Notes under the pieces: model-generated
Database searches by the model: none
Told to the model about the DNA's origin: nothing
The model's input: the letters and a program-made list of their open reading frames with translations, nothing else
Assembly (NCBI RefSeq): GCF_001475545.1
Contig: NZ_LDQC01000008.1
Location: 1 to 42,745, forward strand
Length of the DNA: 42,745 nucleotides
Direction of reading: 5' to 3'
DNA from: Curtobacterium luteum
GTDB lineage: Bacteria > Actinomycetota > Actinomycetes > Actinomycetales > Microbacteriaceae
Shown: piece after piece, positions 31,271 to 39,370 of the stretch
Layout: the number at the start of each line of letters is the position of its first letter
How positions within the stretch are numbered: the stretch's first letter is position 1
Program-made: the position numbers and the translations under genes

Positions 31271-33739
31271 ATGACCCAGACCGCGACCGCACCCGCGGCT
31301 CCCACGACGTCCTCGAACGCCGTGATGAACCACCGGCAGATCCTGCTGGTGATCTACGGCCTCATGGCCGGGATGTTCCTCGGTGCCCTCGACCAGACGA
31401 TCGTCGGTACCGCGATCCGGACGATCGGTGACGATCTGCACGGACTCGACCAGCAGGCCTGGGTGACCACCGGCTACCTGATCGCCAGCACGATCACCAC
31501 GCCGATCTACGGCAAGCTGTCCGACATCTTCGGCCGTCGCCCGCTGTTCCTGACCGCGATCGGCGTCTTCATCGTCGGGTCGCTGCTGGCGTCCTTCTCG
31601 ACCTCGATGCTCATGCTCGCCGGGTTCCGCGCCCTGCAGGGTCTCGGCGCCGGTGGTCTCATGTCGCTCCCGCTCGCGATCATGGGCGACATGCTCGCTC
31701 CGCGTGAGCGCGCGAAGTACCAGGGGTACTTCCTCGCGGTGTTCGGCATCTCGAGCGTCATCGGCCCGCTCGTCGGCGGCCTCTTCGCCGGCGCGAACGA
31801 GATCGTCTTCATCGCCGGCTGGCGCTGGGTGTTCCTCATCAACGTCCCGATCGGCATCATCGCGCTGATCATGGTGACGACGTTCCTGCACCTGCCGAAG
31901 TTCGGCGACCGCGGCAAGCCCCGCATCGACTGGTGGGGTGCGGCGCTCGTCATCGTCACCCTCGTCCCGCTGCTCCTCGTCGCCGAGCAGGGCCGCGACT
32001 GGGGTTGGTGGTCGGCCGGGTCGATCGCCTGCTACGCCATCGGCCTCCTGGGACTCATCGCGTTCGTCATCGTCGAACGCGCGATGGGCGACAACGCGAT
32101 CCTGCCGCTGAAGCTGTTCCACTCGCACGTGTTCTCGATGGCCGCGGTCCTCAGCGTGCTCGTCGGCTTCGGCATGTTCGGCGCGATGCTGACGATCCCG
32201 CTGTACCTGCAGATCGTGAAGGGCGTCACGCCGACCGAGTCCGGTTTCGCGATGCTGCCGATGGTCCTCGGTCTGATGATCGCGTCGATCGCCTCGGGTC
32301 AGATCATCTCCCGCACCGGCAAGTACCAGGTCTTCCCGGTGACCGGCACGGCGTTCACCGCGATCGGCTTCACGGTGCTGACGTTCCTCACGGCCGACAG
32401 CCCGCTGTGGTTCCTCATGCTCGGCATGTTCGGCATCGGACTCGGGCTCGGACAGCTCATGCAGACGCTGACCCTCGCCGCGCAGAACTCCGTGTCCCCG
32501 CGGGACATCGGCGTCGCCACGAGCGCCGCGACCTTCTTCCGCCAGATCGGCGGCACCATGGGCACCGCTGTCCTGCTCTCCGTCCTGTTCTCGCTCATGC
32601 CGACGAACATCACGACGGCACTGCAGAACGAGTCCACGCTGAAGAGCAGCCTCAACGCCGCACTGACCCCCTCCGTCGCGAACGCCTCGGAGAACAAGGC
32701 GGTCATGGACCAGATCTGGAACCGGATCGTCGACCCGATCCAGTCGAACGTGCAGGACCAGCTCAACGCGGGTGCCGCGAAGGCCAAGGCCGCCGCGGAC
32801 GAGGCCGTCACGAAGCAGGTCACCGCGAAGGTCCAGCAGGCCGTCGCCGCCGGGCAGGTCCCGGCGGCGTCCGCTGGTTCCGTCATCGCCGAGCAGGTCG
32901 CCGCCGCCAAGCCCGACGCCGAGCAGCAAGCGCTCGAGCAGGTCGCGTCGAAGGCGAAGGCCGAGGTCGTCGACGGCACGGTCCAGGTCGACTACGCGAA
33001 CGCCACGCAGCGGAAGAACGTCGTCGACGAGGTCGCCCCGACGATCAAGGAGCAGCTCGAGAAGGGGACGACCAGCTCGTCGAGCTCCTCGACGACGAGC
33101 GACACGTCGTTCCTCAACGGCGCGGACCCGCGGCTCACCCGCTCGTTCCTGGTCGGGTTCAGCAGCTCCGCGGTCACCGTCTACTACGTCGGTCTCGGCG
33201 TGATCCTGCTCGCGTTCGTCCTCACCTGGTTCTTCCGCGTCCCGCCGCTCCGCAAGGTGTCCGCCCTGCAGGAGCAGGCGAACGCCGCGAAGGACGGGCA
33301 GGACCGCCTCACGGCCGACGCGCAGCAGGCCGCCGCGAACACGGGTTCGCTCGTCACGCCGCACACCGGGTCGACGGACGTGGTCCCGACGTCGCCGGAC
33401 GTGTCCGTGCCGCGTCAGGACCGACCGGGAGGAACGCCCTCCCCCGCATCCCCGGTCGCGTCCGACGGACGGACGGCTCCCACCTCCGCGGACACCCGTG
33501 CCCCGCTGCCCGACGCCACCACCCACGGTGCACACTCGGCGGCTGCGCCGGTGGACGAGCCACCCACGACGACCGGCACCATCCGGACCCGACCGGCGCA
33601 CGCCGCACCGGCCGACGCAGCGGCGGTGTCCGCCCCGGACGCGACCACGACCGCGCCGCAGGCCGATCCGTCGGAGGCGAGCCGTGCCTCCCGGCCGGTC
33701 CAGGGTGACCACCCGCACGGCCGCCACTCGGCCGAGTAG
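31271..33739 (+). CDS. DHA2 family MFS drug exporter with large C-terminal additions
   Basis: This is a proton-driven multidrug exporter. The 14-TM core shows the DHA2 motif GALDQTIVGTAIRTIGDDL, GKLSDIFGRRPLFL and the motif C region (VFGISSVIGPLVGGLFAG). At 822 residues it is about 300 longer than usual. Residues about 442-620, between the penultimate and last TM helices, form an Ala/Gln/Lys-rich extracytoplasmic insert that looks coiled-coil and ends in a Ser/Thr run; after the last TM helix (about 636-656) comes a 165-residue Pro/Thr/Ala-rich, probably disordered tail. A GGGAG site precedes ATG 31271. No regulator gene is adjacent, although a palindrome lies in the leader. Confidence 0.92.
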   Translation: MTQTATAPAAPTTSSNAVMNHRQILLVIYGLMAGMFLGALDQTIVGTAIRTIGDDLHGLDQQAWVTTGYLIASTITTPIYGKLSDIFGRRPLFLTAIGVFIVGSLLASFSTSMLMLAGFRALQGLGAGGLMSLPLAIMGDMLAPRERAKYQGYFLAVFGISSVIGPLVGGLFAGANEIVFIAGWRWVFLINVPIGIIALIMVTTFLHLPKFGDRGKPRIDWWGAALVIVTLVPLLLVAEQGRDWGWWSAGSIACYAIGLLGLIAFVIVERAMGDNAILPLKLFHSHVFSMAAVLSVLVGFGMFGAMLTIPLYLQIVKGVTPTESGFAMLPMVLGLMIASIASGQIISRTGKYQVFPVTGTAFTAIGFTVLTFLTADSPLWFLMLGMFGIGLGLGQLMQTLTLAAQNSVSPRDIGVATSAATFFRQIGGTMGTAVLLSVLFSLMPTNITTALQNESTLKSSLNAALTPSVANASENKAVMDQIWNRIVDPIQSNVQDQLNAGAAKAKAAADEAVTKQVTAKVQQAVAAGQVPAASAGSVIAEQVAAAKPDAEQQALEQVASKAKAEVVDGTVQVDYANATQRKNVVDEVAPTIKEQLEKGTTSSSSSSTTSDTSFLNGADPRLTRSFLVGFSSSAVTVYYVGLGVILLAFVLTWFFRVPPLRKVSALQEQANAAKDGQDRLTADAQQAAANTGSLVTPHTGSTDVVPTSPDVSVPRQDRPGGTPSPASPVASDGRTAPTSADTRAPLPDATTHGAHSAAAPVDEPPTTTGTIRTRPAHAAPADAAAVSAPDATTTAPQADPSEASRASRPVQGDHPHGRHSAE

Positions 33740-33763
33740 CCCACCAGCCCTCGGTCCCTGCCG

Positions 33764-34639
33764 TCAGCCGACGGCGGAGAACGAGGCGCCGGGGAGTCGA
33801 CGGCGCATGACGTCGATCGCGGCGTCGTTGTCGTCGACGAGCACGTAGCGGCGGCCGAGCGCGGCCGCGACGGCACCGGTCGTGCCACTGCCGGCGAAGA
33901 AGTCGAGCACCCAGTCACCCTCGCGCGACGACGCCTGGACGATGCGCCGGAGGACGCCCTCGGGCTTCTGCGTCGGGTAGCCGGTCTTCTCGCGGCCGGT
34001 CGGGGACACGATCGTGTGCCACCACACGTCCGTCGGGAGCTTGCCGCGCTCCCGCTGCTCGGGCGTCACGAGCCCCGGCGCCATGTACGGCTCACGGTCC
34101 ACCGACGCGGAGTCGAAGTGGTACCGGGCAGGGTCCTTCACGTACACGAGGATCGTGTCGTGCTTGGTCGGCCACCGCGTCTTCGACTTCGCCCCGAAGT
34201 CGTAGGCCCAGACGATCTCGTTGAGGAACGACTCGCGGCCGAAGAGCGCGTCGAGCAGCACCTTCGCATAGTGCGACTCCCGGTAGTCGAGGTGCAGGTA
34301 GAGGGTCCCGTCGTCGGCGAGGACCCGCCAGGCCTCGAGCAGCCGCGGCTCGAGGAACGACCAGTAGTCGTCGAAACGGTCGTCGAACCGGAGGAGGTCG
34401 CCGCGGACCCGCTCGTACGTACCGCCGCGGAACCCCGTGACCGTCTCGCGTCGGCCGGGGGCGACCGGCGCGGCATCACCCGTGCTCCGGATCGCGGTGC
34501 TCGCGTGCCGCCGCTGCTTCCGGCCGGTGTTGAACGGCGGGTCGAGGTAGACGAGTGTGAAGGAGCCGTCGTCGAGGGTCGGCAGGACGTCGAGGGCGTC
34601 CCCGTGGACCACCCGGTCCGGTCCGCGGTCGTCGTGCAC
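33764..34639 (-). CDS. DNA methyltransferase, N6-adenine/N4-cytosine type, orphan
   Basis: This is an amino-methyltransferase of the beta order: catalytic motif IV DPPF (LVYLDPPFNTGRK) comes near residue 33, the target-recognition region lies in the middle, and the SAM-binding motif DFFAGSGTTGAVAAALGRRY is near the C-terminus. Length 291 residues. No restriction endonuclease or other modification subunit is adjacent, so it is an orphan enzyme that may mark DNA for regulation or replication, or protect against an incoming system. The start codon GTG 34639 has GAGGAT six bases upstream and no Shine-Dalgarno, again leaderless. The recognition sequence is unknown. Confidence 0.93.
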   Translation of the reverse strand: MHDDRGPDRVVHGDALDVLPTLDDGSFTLVYLDPPFNTGRKQRRHASTAIRSTGDAAPVAPGRRETVTGFRGGTYERVRGDLLRFDDRFDDYWSFLEPRLLEAWRVLADDGTLYLHLDYRESHYAKVLLDALFGRESFLNEIVWAYDFGAKSKTRWPTKHDTILVYVKDPARYHFDSASVDREPYMAPGLVTPEQRERGKLPTDVWWHTIVSPTGREKTGYPTQKPEGVLRRIVQASSREGDWVLDFFAGSGTTGAVAAALGRRYVLVDDNDAAIDVMRRRLPGASFSAVG

Positions 34640-34709
34640 GGGTCCATCCTCGCGTACGGAGCGCGGTTCACAGTGCGCTCACCGGCGGCCCCGGCGTAGC
34701 GTCACCGAC

Positions 34710-34997
34710 ATGGCGACACCCGAGGTCCGGAACGACACCGAGCAGCAGCAGTACTCCCTCGTCGAGGACGGGGAGGTGATCGGACTCGCGGCGTACGAGA
34801 TCGAGGGCGACGAGATCCGCTTCGTGCACACCGAGGTGGACCCCGAACACCGCGGGGGCGGCCACGCATCCATGCTCGTGCAGGCAGCGCTCGACGACGT
34901 GCGCGCGAACTCGTCCCGAACCGTGGTTCCGCTGTGCAGCTACGTGAAGGCCTGGATCGAGCGACACCCGGACTACCAGGAGCTCACCGCGCGCTGA
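34710..34997 (+). CDS. GNAT-like N-acetyltransferase, YjdJ type
   Basis: This is a minimal acetyltransferase fold of 95 residues of the YjdJ/Yidj-like group of unknown substrate. Typical stretches are YEIEGDEIRFVHTEVDPEHRGGGHASMLVQAALDD, which includes the acetyl-CoA loop, and VVPLCSYVKAWIERHPDYQEL, with the conserved CSYV and HPEY-like ending. The TAGCGT hexamer stands seven bases before ATG 34710 and there is no ribosome site, so the message is probably leaderless. It is divergent from the methyltransferase gene. Confidence 0.9.
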   Translation: MATPEVRNDTEQQQYSLVEDGEVIGLAAYEIEGDEIRFVHTEVDPEHRGGGHASMLVQAALDDVRANSSRTVVPLCSYVKAWIERHPDYQELTAR

Positions 34998-35025
34998 TCG
35001 ACGCCGCGGGGCCTGGCGCGGCCGG

Positions 35026-35355
35026 TCAGTACGTCCGGTCGTGTGTCCCCGCGCGGACCTCGTGACGAGCGCCTGGCCGGACGCCTGGCACCTTGATGAG
35101 CACGTGCCCGCTCAGCAGGTCGTGGTCGTCGTCGGCGGGGGTCGGCGCCTCCCGTGGCAACCGCGACTGCCGTTCGTACTCGGCCTGGGCCTCGTGCCGG
35201 GTCGGCGCGAACACCTCGTCCATCATCGACACCACACCGCCGGAGCCGCCCGAGCGCGTGGCCTTGTTCGACAGGTCGATCCACCCCGCGCGATCGGCGA
35301 CCCACATCGCGACGACCGCTGCGGCCACCGCCCCCAGGAGGATCAACCAGTTCAC
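35026..35355 (-). CDS. small membrane-anchored protein of unknown function
   Basis: The 109-residue protein has one N-terminal TM helix (NWLILLGAVAAAVVAMWVADRAGW) followed by a Gly/Ser patch, a charged region (APTRHEAQAEYERQSRLPRE) and a basic C-terminus. I do not recognise its role; similar single-helix proteins occur throughout Microbacteriaceae. GTG 35355 is preferred as start, because TAGCGT lies seven bases upstream; GTG 35361 would add two residues. It is divergent from the lipoprotein gene. Confidence 0.7.
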   Translation of the reverse strand: MNWLILLGAVAAAVVAMWVADRAGWIDLSNKATRSGGSGGVVSMMDEVFAPTRHEAQAEYERQSRLPREAPTPADDDHDLLSGHVLIKVPGVRPGARHEVRAGTHDRTY

Positions 35356-35401
35356 GTGCACGACGCTACGTGGACGATCCGGTGCCGACATCAGCCGCGC
35401 G

Positions 35402-35490
35402 GGGGATTCTCCTGATCCCCACACGTCGTTCTTGGGGAGTACACCGAGACTGATGGGGCGGCGGCCCGGTTCCCCCCTCCCGGGCCGCCG
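35402..35490. other. two stable hairpins in a divergent gap
   Basis: GGGGAT (35402-35407) pairs with ATCCCC (35415-35420), and CGGCGGCCCGG (35459-35469) pairs perfectly with CCGGGCCGCCG (35480-35490). They lie between divergent genes, where no terminator is needed, so a short RNA or a leader element is possible. Confidence 0.45.
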
Positions 35491-35539
35491 ACCCCGTTGC
35501 AGGGCTCGGGTCTCGACGCTCGTCGTGCAGACTGGGTCG

Positions 35540-36349
35540 ATGCGCCGTCTCCGAGCTCCCCTCGTCGTCGTGCTCTGCGCGGCCGTCCTGACCGGCTGCT
35601 CGACGGCGGAGGGCATCGCGCGGCAGGCATTCCACGGCGGCGGCTCGGCCCCCTGCCCCGTACCCGGCGCCGACTCCGCGCCCGGTGCCGGTTCCGTACC
35701 CGGCGCCGGTTCCGCGCCCGACACCGACCGCCCCGGGCCGACCGCCTCGGCCTCGGCCGGCCCCGCTCCCGAGGCGACGCTGGACCCGACCATCGCGCGC
35801 GAGGTCGCCGCCGCGCTCCGTGCCGTCCGCGCACTGCCGGGCGTCGACCGCGCGACCGAGACGACCACGAACGCCCCGAGCTCCGCGCCGGATCCCGCGT
35901 GCCCGTCGCGTGAGGTCACGACGAACCACTTCTCGTCGCGCTTCACGGTCGTCACCGCCCCGTCTGCGTCCCCCGCCGAGGTCGGCGCCGTCCCGAGCAC
36001 GATGGCCGAGGAACTCGCGTGGACCGGGGTCAGCCTCACGCTCACGGTGCCGGCCGGGAGCGGGCACATCGCGAGCACCACCCGCTACGAGGGCACGTTC
36101 GACCAGGTCATCCCGCGCAGCACCTCGACGGAGGTCGCGCAGGGGCTCGCCACGCTGGCCGCGACCCCGCACGTCGCCGGGCTGGACGCGACGATCCCGT
36201 ACACGATGCGGGTCGACTACGGGTCGCTCACCATCGGCGTGGACTCGGTCGACCAGGCGGTGCTCGACGAGGTGCACTCGGTCATCGAGCGGACGGCGTT
36301 CAAGGACACCACGTTGCACGGTTCGTTCGGCAACGGCGCGAAGCCCTAG
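35540..36349 (+). CDS. lipoprotein of unknown function
   Basis: This is a secreted lipid-anchored protein of 269 residues. The signal peptide MRRLRAPLVVVLCAAVLTGC ends in a lipobox (LTGC, Cys20). A low-complexity linker with three PGAxS units (PGADSAPGAGSVPGAGSAP) follows, and then a globular part with repeated beta-strand and helix pattern (TRYEGTFDQVIPRSTSTEVAQGLATLAA, YGSLTIGVDSVDQAVLDEVHSVIE) which may be two related modules. The family is not recognised. CAGACT stands six bases before the ATG. The stop codon lies in a CTAG shared with the stop of the convergent GNAT gene. Confidence 0.8.
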   Translation: MRRLRAPLVVVLCAAVLTGCSTAEGIARQAFHGGGSAPCPVPGADSAPGAGSVPGAGSAPDTDRPGPTASASAGPAPEATLDPTIAREVAAALRAVRALPGVDRATETTTNAPSSAPDPACPSREVTTNHFSSRFTVVTAPSASPAEVGAVPSTMAEELAWTGVSLTLTVPAGSGHIASTTRYEGTFDQVIPRSTSTEVAQGLATLAATPHVAGLDATIPYTMRVDYGSLTIGVDSVDQAVLDEVHSVIERTAFKDTTLHGSFGNGAKP

Positions 36350-36984
36350 GCCGGCCGCGGCCCGACGGCCTGGTCGACGGCGGGACGCCACATCGACACG
36401 GGCGCGGCAGACGTGAACCCGGTCAGCGGCGCGCCGTCGGCGAACCCGTGCCGCCGGTAGAGCCGTCGGTTCTGCGAGGTCGAGGACTCCAGGTAGGCGC
36501 CCTGTCGTCGCCGGTCCACCCGGTCGAGTGCGTGCTCGAGCAGCAGTCCCCCGACACCCTGCCCACGCACGGCTTCCGACACGCCGATCTCGGCGAGGTA
36601 CCAGTGCGGCGCTGCCGGACGGGCGCGCTCCATGCGACGCAGGTGCGAGAGCGCCCGGAGTCCACCCGCGATCCCGAGCACCCGCACGAGTTCCGGCACC
36701 TGCCGCACGAACGCCCAGAGCCCGCCTCGGTGCGGGAGCGGCGCCTGCCAGAACGCAGTGCCGACGACCCGGTCGCGCGCGACCGCGACGTCGACATCGC
36801 GGGACCCCCGCGGCACCGCTCGGATCAACGCGGCGAACAGCCGACCGAGCACGGCCAGGCGGTCCTCGCCGGAGCGCGCGGGCCGGATCTCCGCGAGCAC
36901 CGGGTCCTCGGCGAAGGCCTCGGCCAGGACGGTGGCGGCGGCGTGCAGCTCGTACTCCGCAGCGGCTCGGACGACGATCTCCAT
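36346..36984 (-). CDS. GNAT family N-acetyltransferase
   Basis: This is a 212-residue acetyltransferase. The N-terminal half (EIVVRAAAEYELHAAATVLAEAFAEDP) and the acetyl-CoA loop (LAEIGVSEAVRGQGVGGLLLEHALD) followed by YLESSTSQNRRLYRRHGF are typical of antibiotic- or toxin-modifying GNATs such as puromycin acetyltransferase-like proteins; substrate unknown. ATG 36984 is preceded by AGGGAGGAG. It is divergent from a TetR gene with a perfect palindrome in between, so it is probably induced by the compound it acetylates. It overlaps the lipoprotein gene end by four bases. Confidence 0.9.
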   Translation of the reverse strand: MEIVVRAAAEYELHAAATVLAEAFAEDPVLAEIRPARSGEDRLAVLGRLFAALIRAVPRGSRDVDVAVARDRVVGTAFWQAPLPHRGGLWAFVRQVPELVRVLGIAGGLRALSHLRRMERARPAAPHWYLAEIGVSEAVRGQGVGGLLLEHALDRVDRRRQGAYLESSTSQNRRLYRRHGFADGAPLTGFTSAAPVSMWRPAVDQAVGPRPA

Positions 36985-37003
36985 GGGGGCTCCTCCCTGA
37001 TTC

Positions 37004-37015
37004 GGCCAATTGGCC
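37004..37015. promoter_or_regulatory. palindromic operator of the GNAT/TetR pair
   Basis: GGCCAATTGGCC is a perfect 12-base palindrome in the 80-base gap between divergent GNAT and TetR genes, 19 bases before the GNAT start codon. An autoregulating TetR protein is the likely ligand. Confidence 0.7.
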
Positions 37016-37064
37016 AGATTCATCGTCCAGCACGACCCTGCGCACGCGCCGTACGCTTCCTGTG

Positions 37065-37685
37065 ATGACGGAGGACGAGGGGACGCGCGGGTACCGCAGT
37101 CGTGCCGACCGGCGTGAGGAGTTGCTCGACGCCGCAGCGCTCGTCGTGCGTGACGACGGCCTCTCCGGGTTGACGACCCGGGCGGTGGCTGCCCGGGCGG
37201 GCGTCGCCCACGGCGTCGTGCACTACGTGTTCGGGGCGAGGCAGCACCTCGTCGTCGCGCTGCTCGAACGCCAGGCGCGTGCGCTGCTCCCCCGGGTCCT
37301 CACCGCTGCCGAAGAACACGACGACCTCGACGACGCCCTCGACGCGGCGGTCGCAGCATGGGTCGACCTGGTGCGGCGGGAACCCGAGCGCTTCCGTCTC
37401 CTCGAGGCGGCGAGCAGCAGCACGCTGGACCCGACGGGCGACGGGGCAGCGATGGAGGCCGAACGGGCACTCTGGCAGGCAGCGGTCGCGTCGGGCATCG
37501 AGCACTGGGCGGTCCCGCGCGGTGTCACGCTCACGGTGCCCGTGGTGGACGCTGCCGACGCGGTCATCGCCGTCGTCGACGGTCTCGTCAGGTCCTCGGC
37601 GAGCGACCCCGACGGCACGGTGACCGAACGGGCCCGGGTGCTGCTCGTCCGCGGTCTCGCGCACGCCCTCACGACGCCACGCTGA
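37065..37685 (+). CDS. TetR family transcriptional regulator
   Basis: This is a 206-residue repressor. The DNA-binding domain reads RREELLDAAALVVRDDGLSGLTTRAVAARAGVAHGVVHYVFGARQHL, and the C-terminal part has the all-helical ligand pocket (AVAAWVDLVRREPERFRLLEAA). No Shine-Dalgarno site is seen; TACGCT ends seven bases before ATG 37065, so a leaderless start is likely. It is divergent from a GNAT gene, and the GGCCAATTGGCC palindrome between them is its probable operator. The regulated ligand may be an antibiotic that the GNAT modifies. Confidence 0.92.
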   Translation: MTEDEGTRGYRSRADRREELLDAAALVVRDDGLSGLTTRAVAARAGVAHGVVHYVFGARQHLVVALLERQARALLPRVLTAAEEHDDLDDALDAAVAAWVDLVRREPERFRLLEAASSSTLDPTGDGAAMEAERALWQAAVASGIEHWAVPRGVTLTVPVVDAADAVIAVVDGLVRSSASDPDGTVTERARVLLVRGLAHALTTPR

Positions 37686-37702
37686 CGGGGGACGTCAGAT
37701 GG

Positions 37703-38752
37703 TCACGGCACCCGCTCGAGCCACTCCTTCGTCGCGAACTTCGTCGCGATGAGCTCCTGCGCCCGCTGCCGCTCGGCCTCGGTGACGTGCCCTTCGTGCG
37801 CGCCGTAGAGCTTCGTGAACGTGCCGACCAGCCGCTCGATGACCTCCGCACGGGGCAGGCCGGTCTGCGAGCGCAGCGGATCGACCCGCTTCGCCGCCGA
37901 GGTGGTGCCCTTGTCGCTCATCTTCTCGCGGCCGATCCGGAGCACCTCGACCATCTTCTGGCCGTCCATGTCGTAGCTCATCGTGGCGTGGTGCAGCACC
38001 GCACCGGTGCCGAGGCGCTTCTGGGCGGCGCCGCCGATCTTGCCCTTCGCCGAGGTGATGTCGTTGAGCGGCTGGTAGTACGCGTCGATGCCGAGCGACT
38101 TGAGCGCCTCGATCACCCACTCGTCGAGGTAGGCGTACGAGTCGGCGAAGGTCATGCCCTGCACGAGGTCGGCCGGCACGTACAGCGAGTACGAGATGAT
38201 CGCGCCGGCCTCCATGAACATCGCGCCGCCGCCGGAGATCCGTCGCACGACCTGCACGCCGTACTTCTCGGCGCCCTCGGGGTCGACCTCGTTCTTGAGG
38301 GACTGGAACGAGCCGATCACGACGGCCGACTCGTCCCACTCCCAGATGCGGAGCGTCGGACCACGACGGCCGGCCCCGACCTCCTCGGTGAGGACCTGGT
38401 CGAGCGCGAGGTGCTCGTTCGGGGAGATCGGCCCCTCGTGGATGACCTCCCAGTCGTAGTCATGCCACGAGGACGCGCGCGAGAGGGCTCGGCGGACGGC
38501 GACGCCGACGGCCTCGGGTGTGAAGCCGAGCAGCTGCGCGCCCTCGGGCAGTGCTCCGCGGACGGCGGCGGCGATCCCGGCGGCGTCGGTCGTCGACGGC
38601 AGGCCGTTCACGGCCTCGTCGATCAGCGGCAGCGCGTGGTCGGGTTCGAGGAAGAAGTCACCGGCGAGCCGGAACTCCTGGATCGATCCGTCGACGACCT
38701 CGAGGTCGACGACGACGAGCTTCCCGCCTGGGACCTTGTACTCACCGTGCAC
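37703..38752 (-). CDS. lplA: lipoate-protein ligase with N-terminal accessory domain
   Basis: This enzyme activates lipoate with ATP and attaches it to E2 or GcvH domains. The catalytic domain (about residues 100-340) shows RRISGGGAMFMEAGAIISYSLY, NDITSAKGKIGGAAQKRLGTGAVLHHATMSYDMD with the Lys of the lipoyl-AMP site. The first 75 residues (YKVPGGKLVVVDLEVVDGSIQ, GDFFLEPDHALPLIDEAVNG) match the accessory domain that sits at the C-terminus in E. coli LplA, or is a separate LplB protein in Thermoplasma. So the two domains are fused in the reverse order. GTG 38752 has TAGGGT six bases upstream. Octanoyl transfer cannot be excluded. Confidence 0.92.
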   Translation of the reverse strand: MHGEYKVPGGKLVVVDLEVVDGSIQEFRLAGDFFLEPDHALPLIDEAVNGLPSTTDAAGIAAAVRGALPEGAQLLGFTPEAVGVAVRRALSRASSWHDYDWEVIHEGPISPNEHLALDQVLTEEVGAGRRGPTLRIWEWDESAVVIGSFQSLKNEVDPEGAEKYGVQVVRRISGGGAMFMEAGAIISYSLYVPADLVQGMTFADSYAYLDEWVIEALKSLGIDAYYQPLNDITSAKGKIGGAAQKRLGTGAVLHHATMSYDMDGQKMVEVLRIGREKMSDKGTTSAAKRVDPLRSQTGLPRAEVIERLVGTFTKLYGAHEGHVTEAERQRAQELIATKFATKEWLERVP

Positions 38753-38792
38753 AGGACGACCCTACGCCCGCGGGCCTCGGCCCGGAGATCGG

Positions 38793-39271
38793 TCACGGGC
38801 TGCGACGGAGGTCCTTCGCGAGGAACACGGAGGACTCCTGCGCGGTGACCTGCCGGCCGCCGTCGTCCACGTACTCGTACTCGTACTCCTCGACCTCGCC
38901 CGTCGCGATGTACCCGGCCCGCTCGTAGAGCCTGCGAGCGTCCGGGTTGTCGAGCGCGACGCCGATGCGGAGCACCCCGGACGGCTCCGCGAGGCGTTCG
39001 GCAGCGGCGATGAGGGCCGAACCGACGCCACGTCCGCGCTGGTCGGGCTCGACCCGGAGATTGCGCAGTTCCGGCTCGTCGATCGCGGTGACCTCCCCCG
39101 ACCCGACCGGCTCGGTGCCGACCCACGCGACGAGGACGGTCAGCTCACCGCGGTCCTGGGCGGTGGCTGCCCACCGCGCGTACCCCGCCCGGGCGGCTCC
39201 CGCCGCTCGAGCGCGACCGCAGCCGCCGCGTCGAGGACCGTCACCACCACGTCACCGTGCCGTCCGGTCAC
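38793..39271 (-). pseudogene. GNAT acetyltransferase with a frameshift near its N-terminus
   Basis: From about 39205 to the stop at 38793 one frame reads a typical acetyltransferase: GYARWAATAQDRGELTVLVA, LRNLRVEPDQRGRGVGSALI (acetyl-CoA loop), LRIGVALDNPDARRLYERAG and an ending VFLAKDLRRSP. In that frame no start codon exists between the preceding stop and 38975. The expected N-terminus (VVVTVLDAAAAVALERRE) is readable in another frame from GTG 39250 or 39271. The change must occur in the C/G-rich run at about 39184-39200. This may be decay or an assembly error; a start at 38975 would leave only a fragment of 60 residues without the cofactor loop. Confidence 0.75.
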
Positions 39272-39290
39272 CGTCGTCCCCGTCTCCCGG

Positions 39291-39328
39291 CCTGGAGGCG
39301 CGGGGCGGGCCCGCCCCCGTGCCTCCGG
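39291..39328. terminator. hairpin terminator upstream of the GNAT remnant
   Basis: GGAGGCGCGGGGCGGG (39294-39309) pairs with the following CCCGCCCCCGTGCCTCC with one mismatch and one bulge. It lies just after the end of the lipase-like gene (minus strand) and so would stop that transcript. The CCTGGAGGC core also begins the dctA terminator and occurs near 21291. Confidence 0.7.
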
Positions 39329-39370
39329 TCCGTCCTGTCGTCGCGTCCACCCCGCGTCGGCCCGCCGCCG

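Noticed and set aside
31190..33727. 845-codon minus-strand frame antisense to the DHA2 exporter
   Set aside because: Arg/Asp/His-rich shadow without domains; the plus-strand exporter is unambiguous.
33764..34997. Restriction-modification or phage-defence island around the DNA methyltransferase
   Set aside because: Neighbours are an exporter, a small GNAT and a membrane protein; no nuclease, helicase or toxin is visible.
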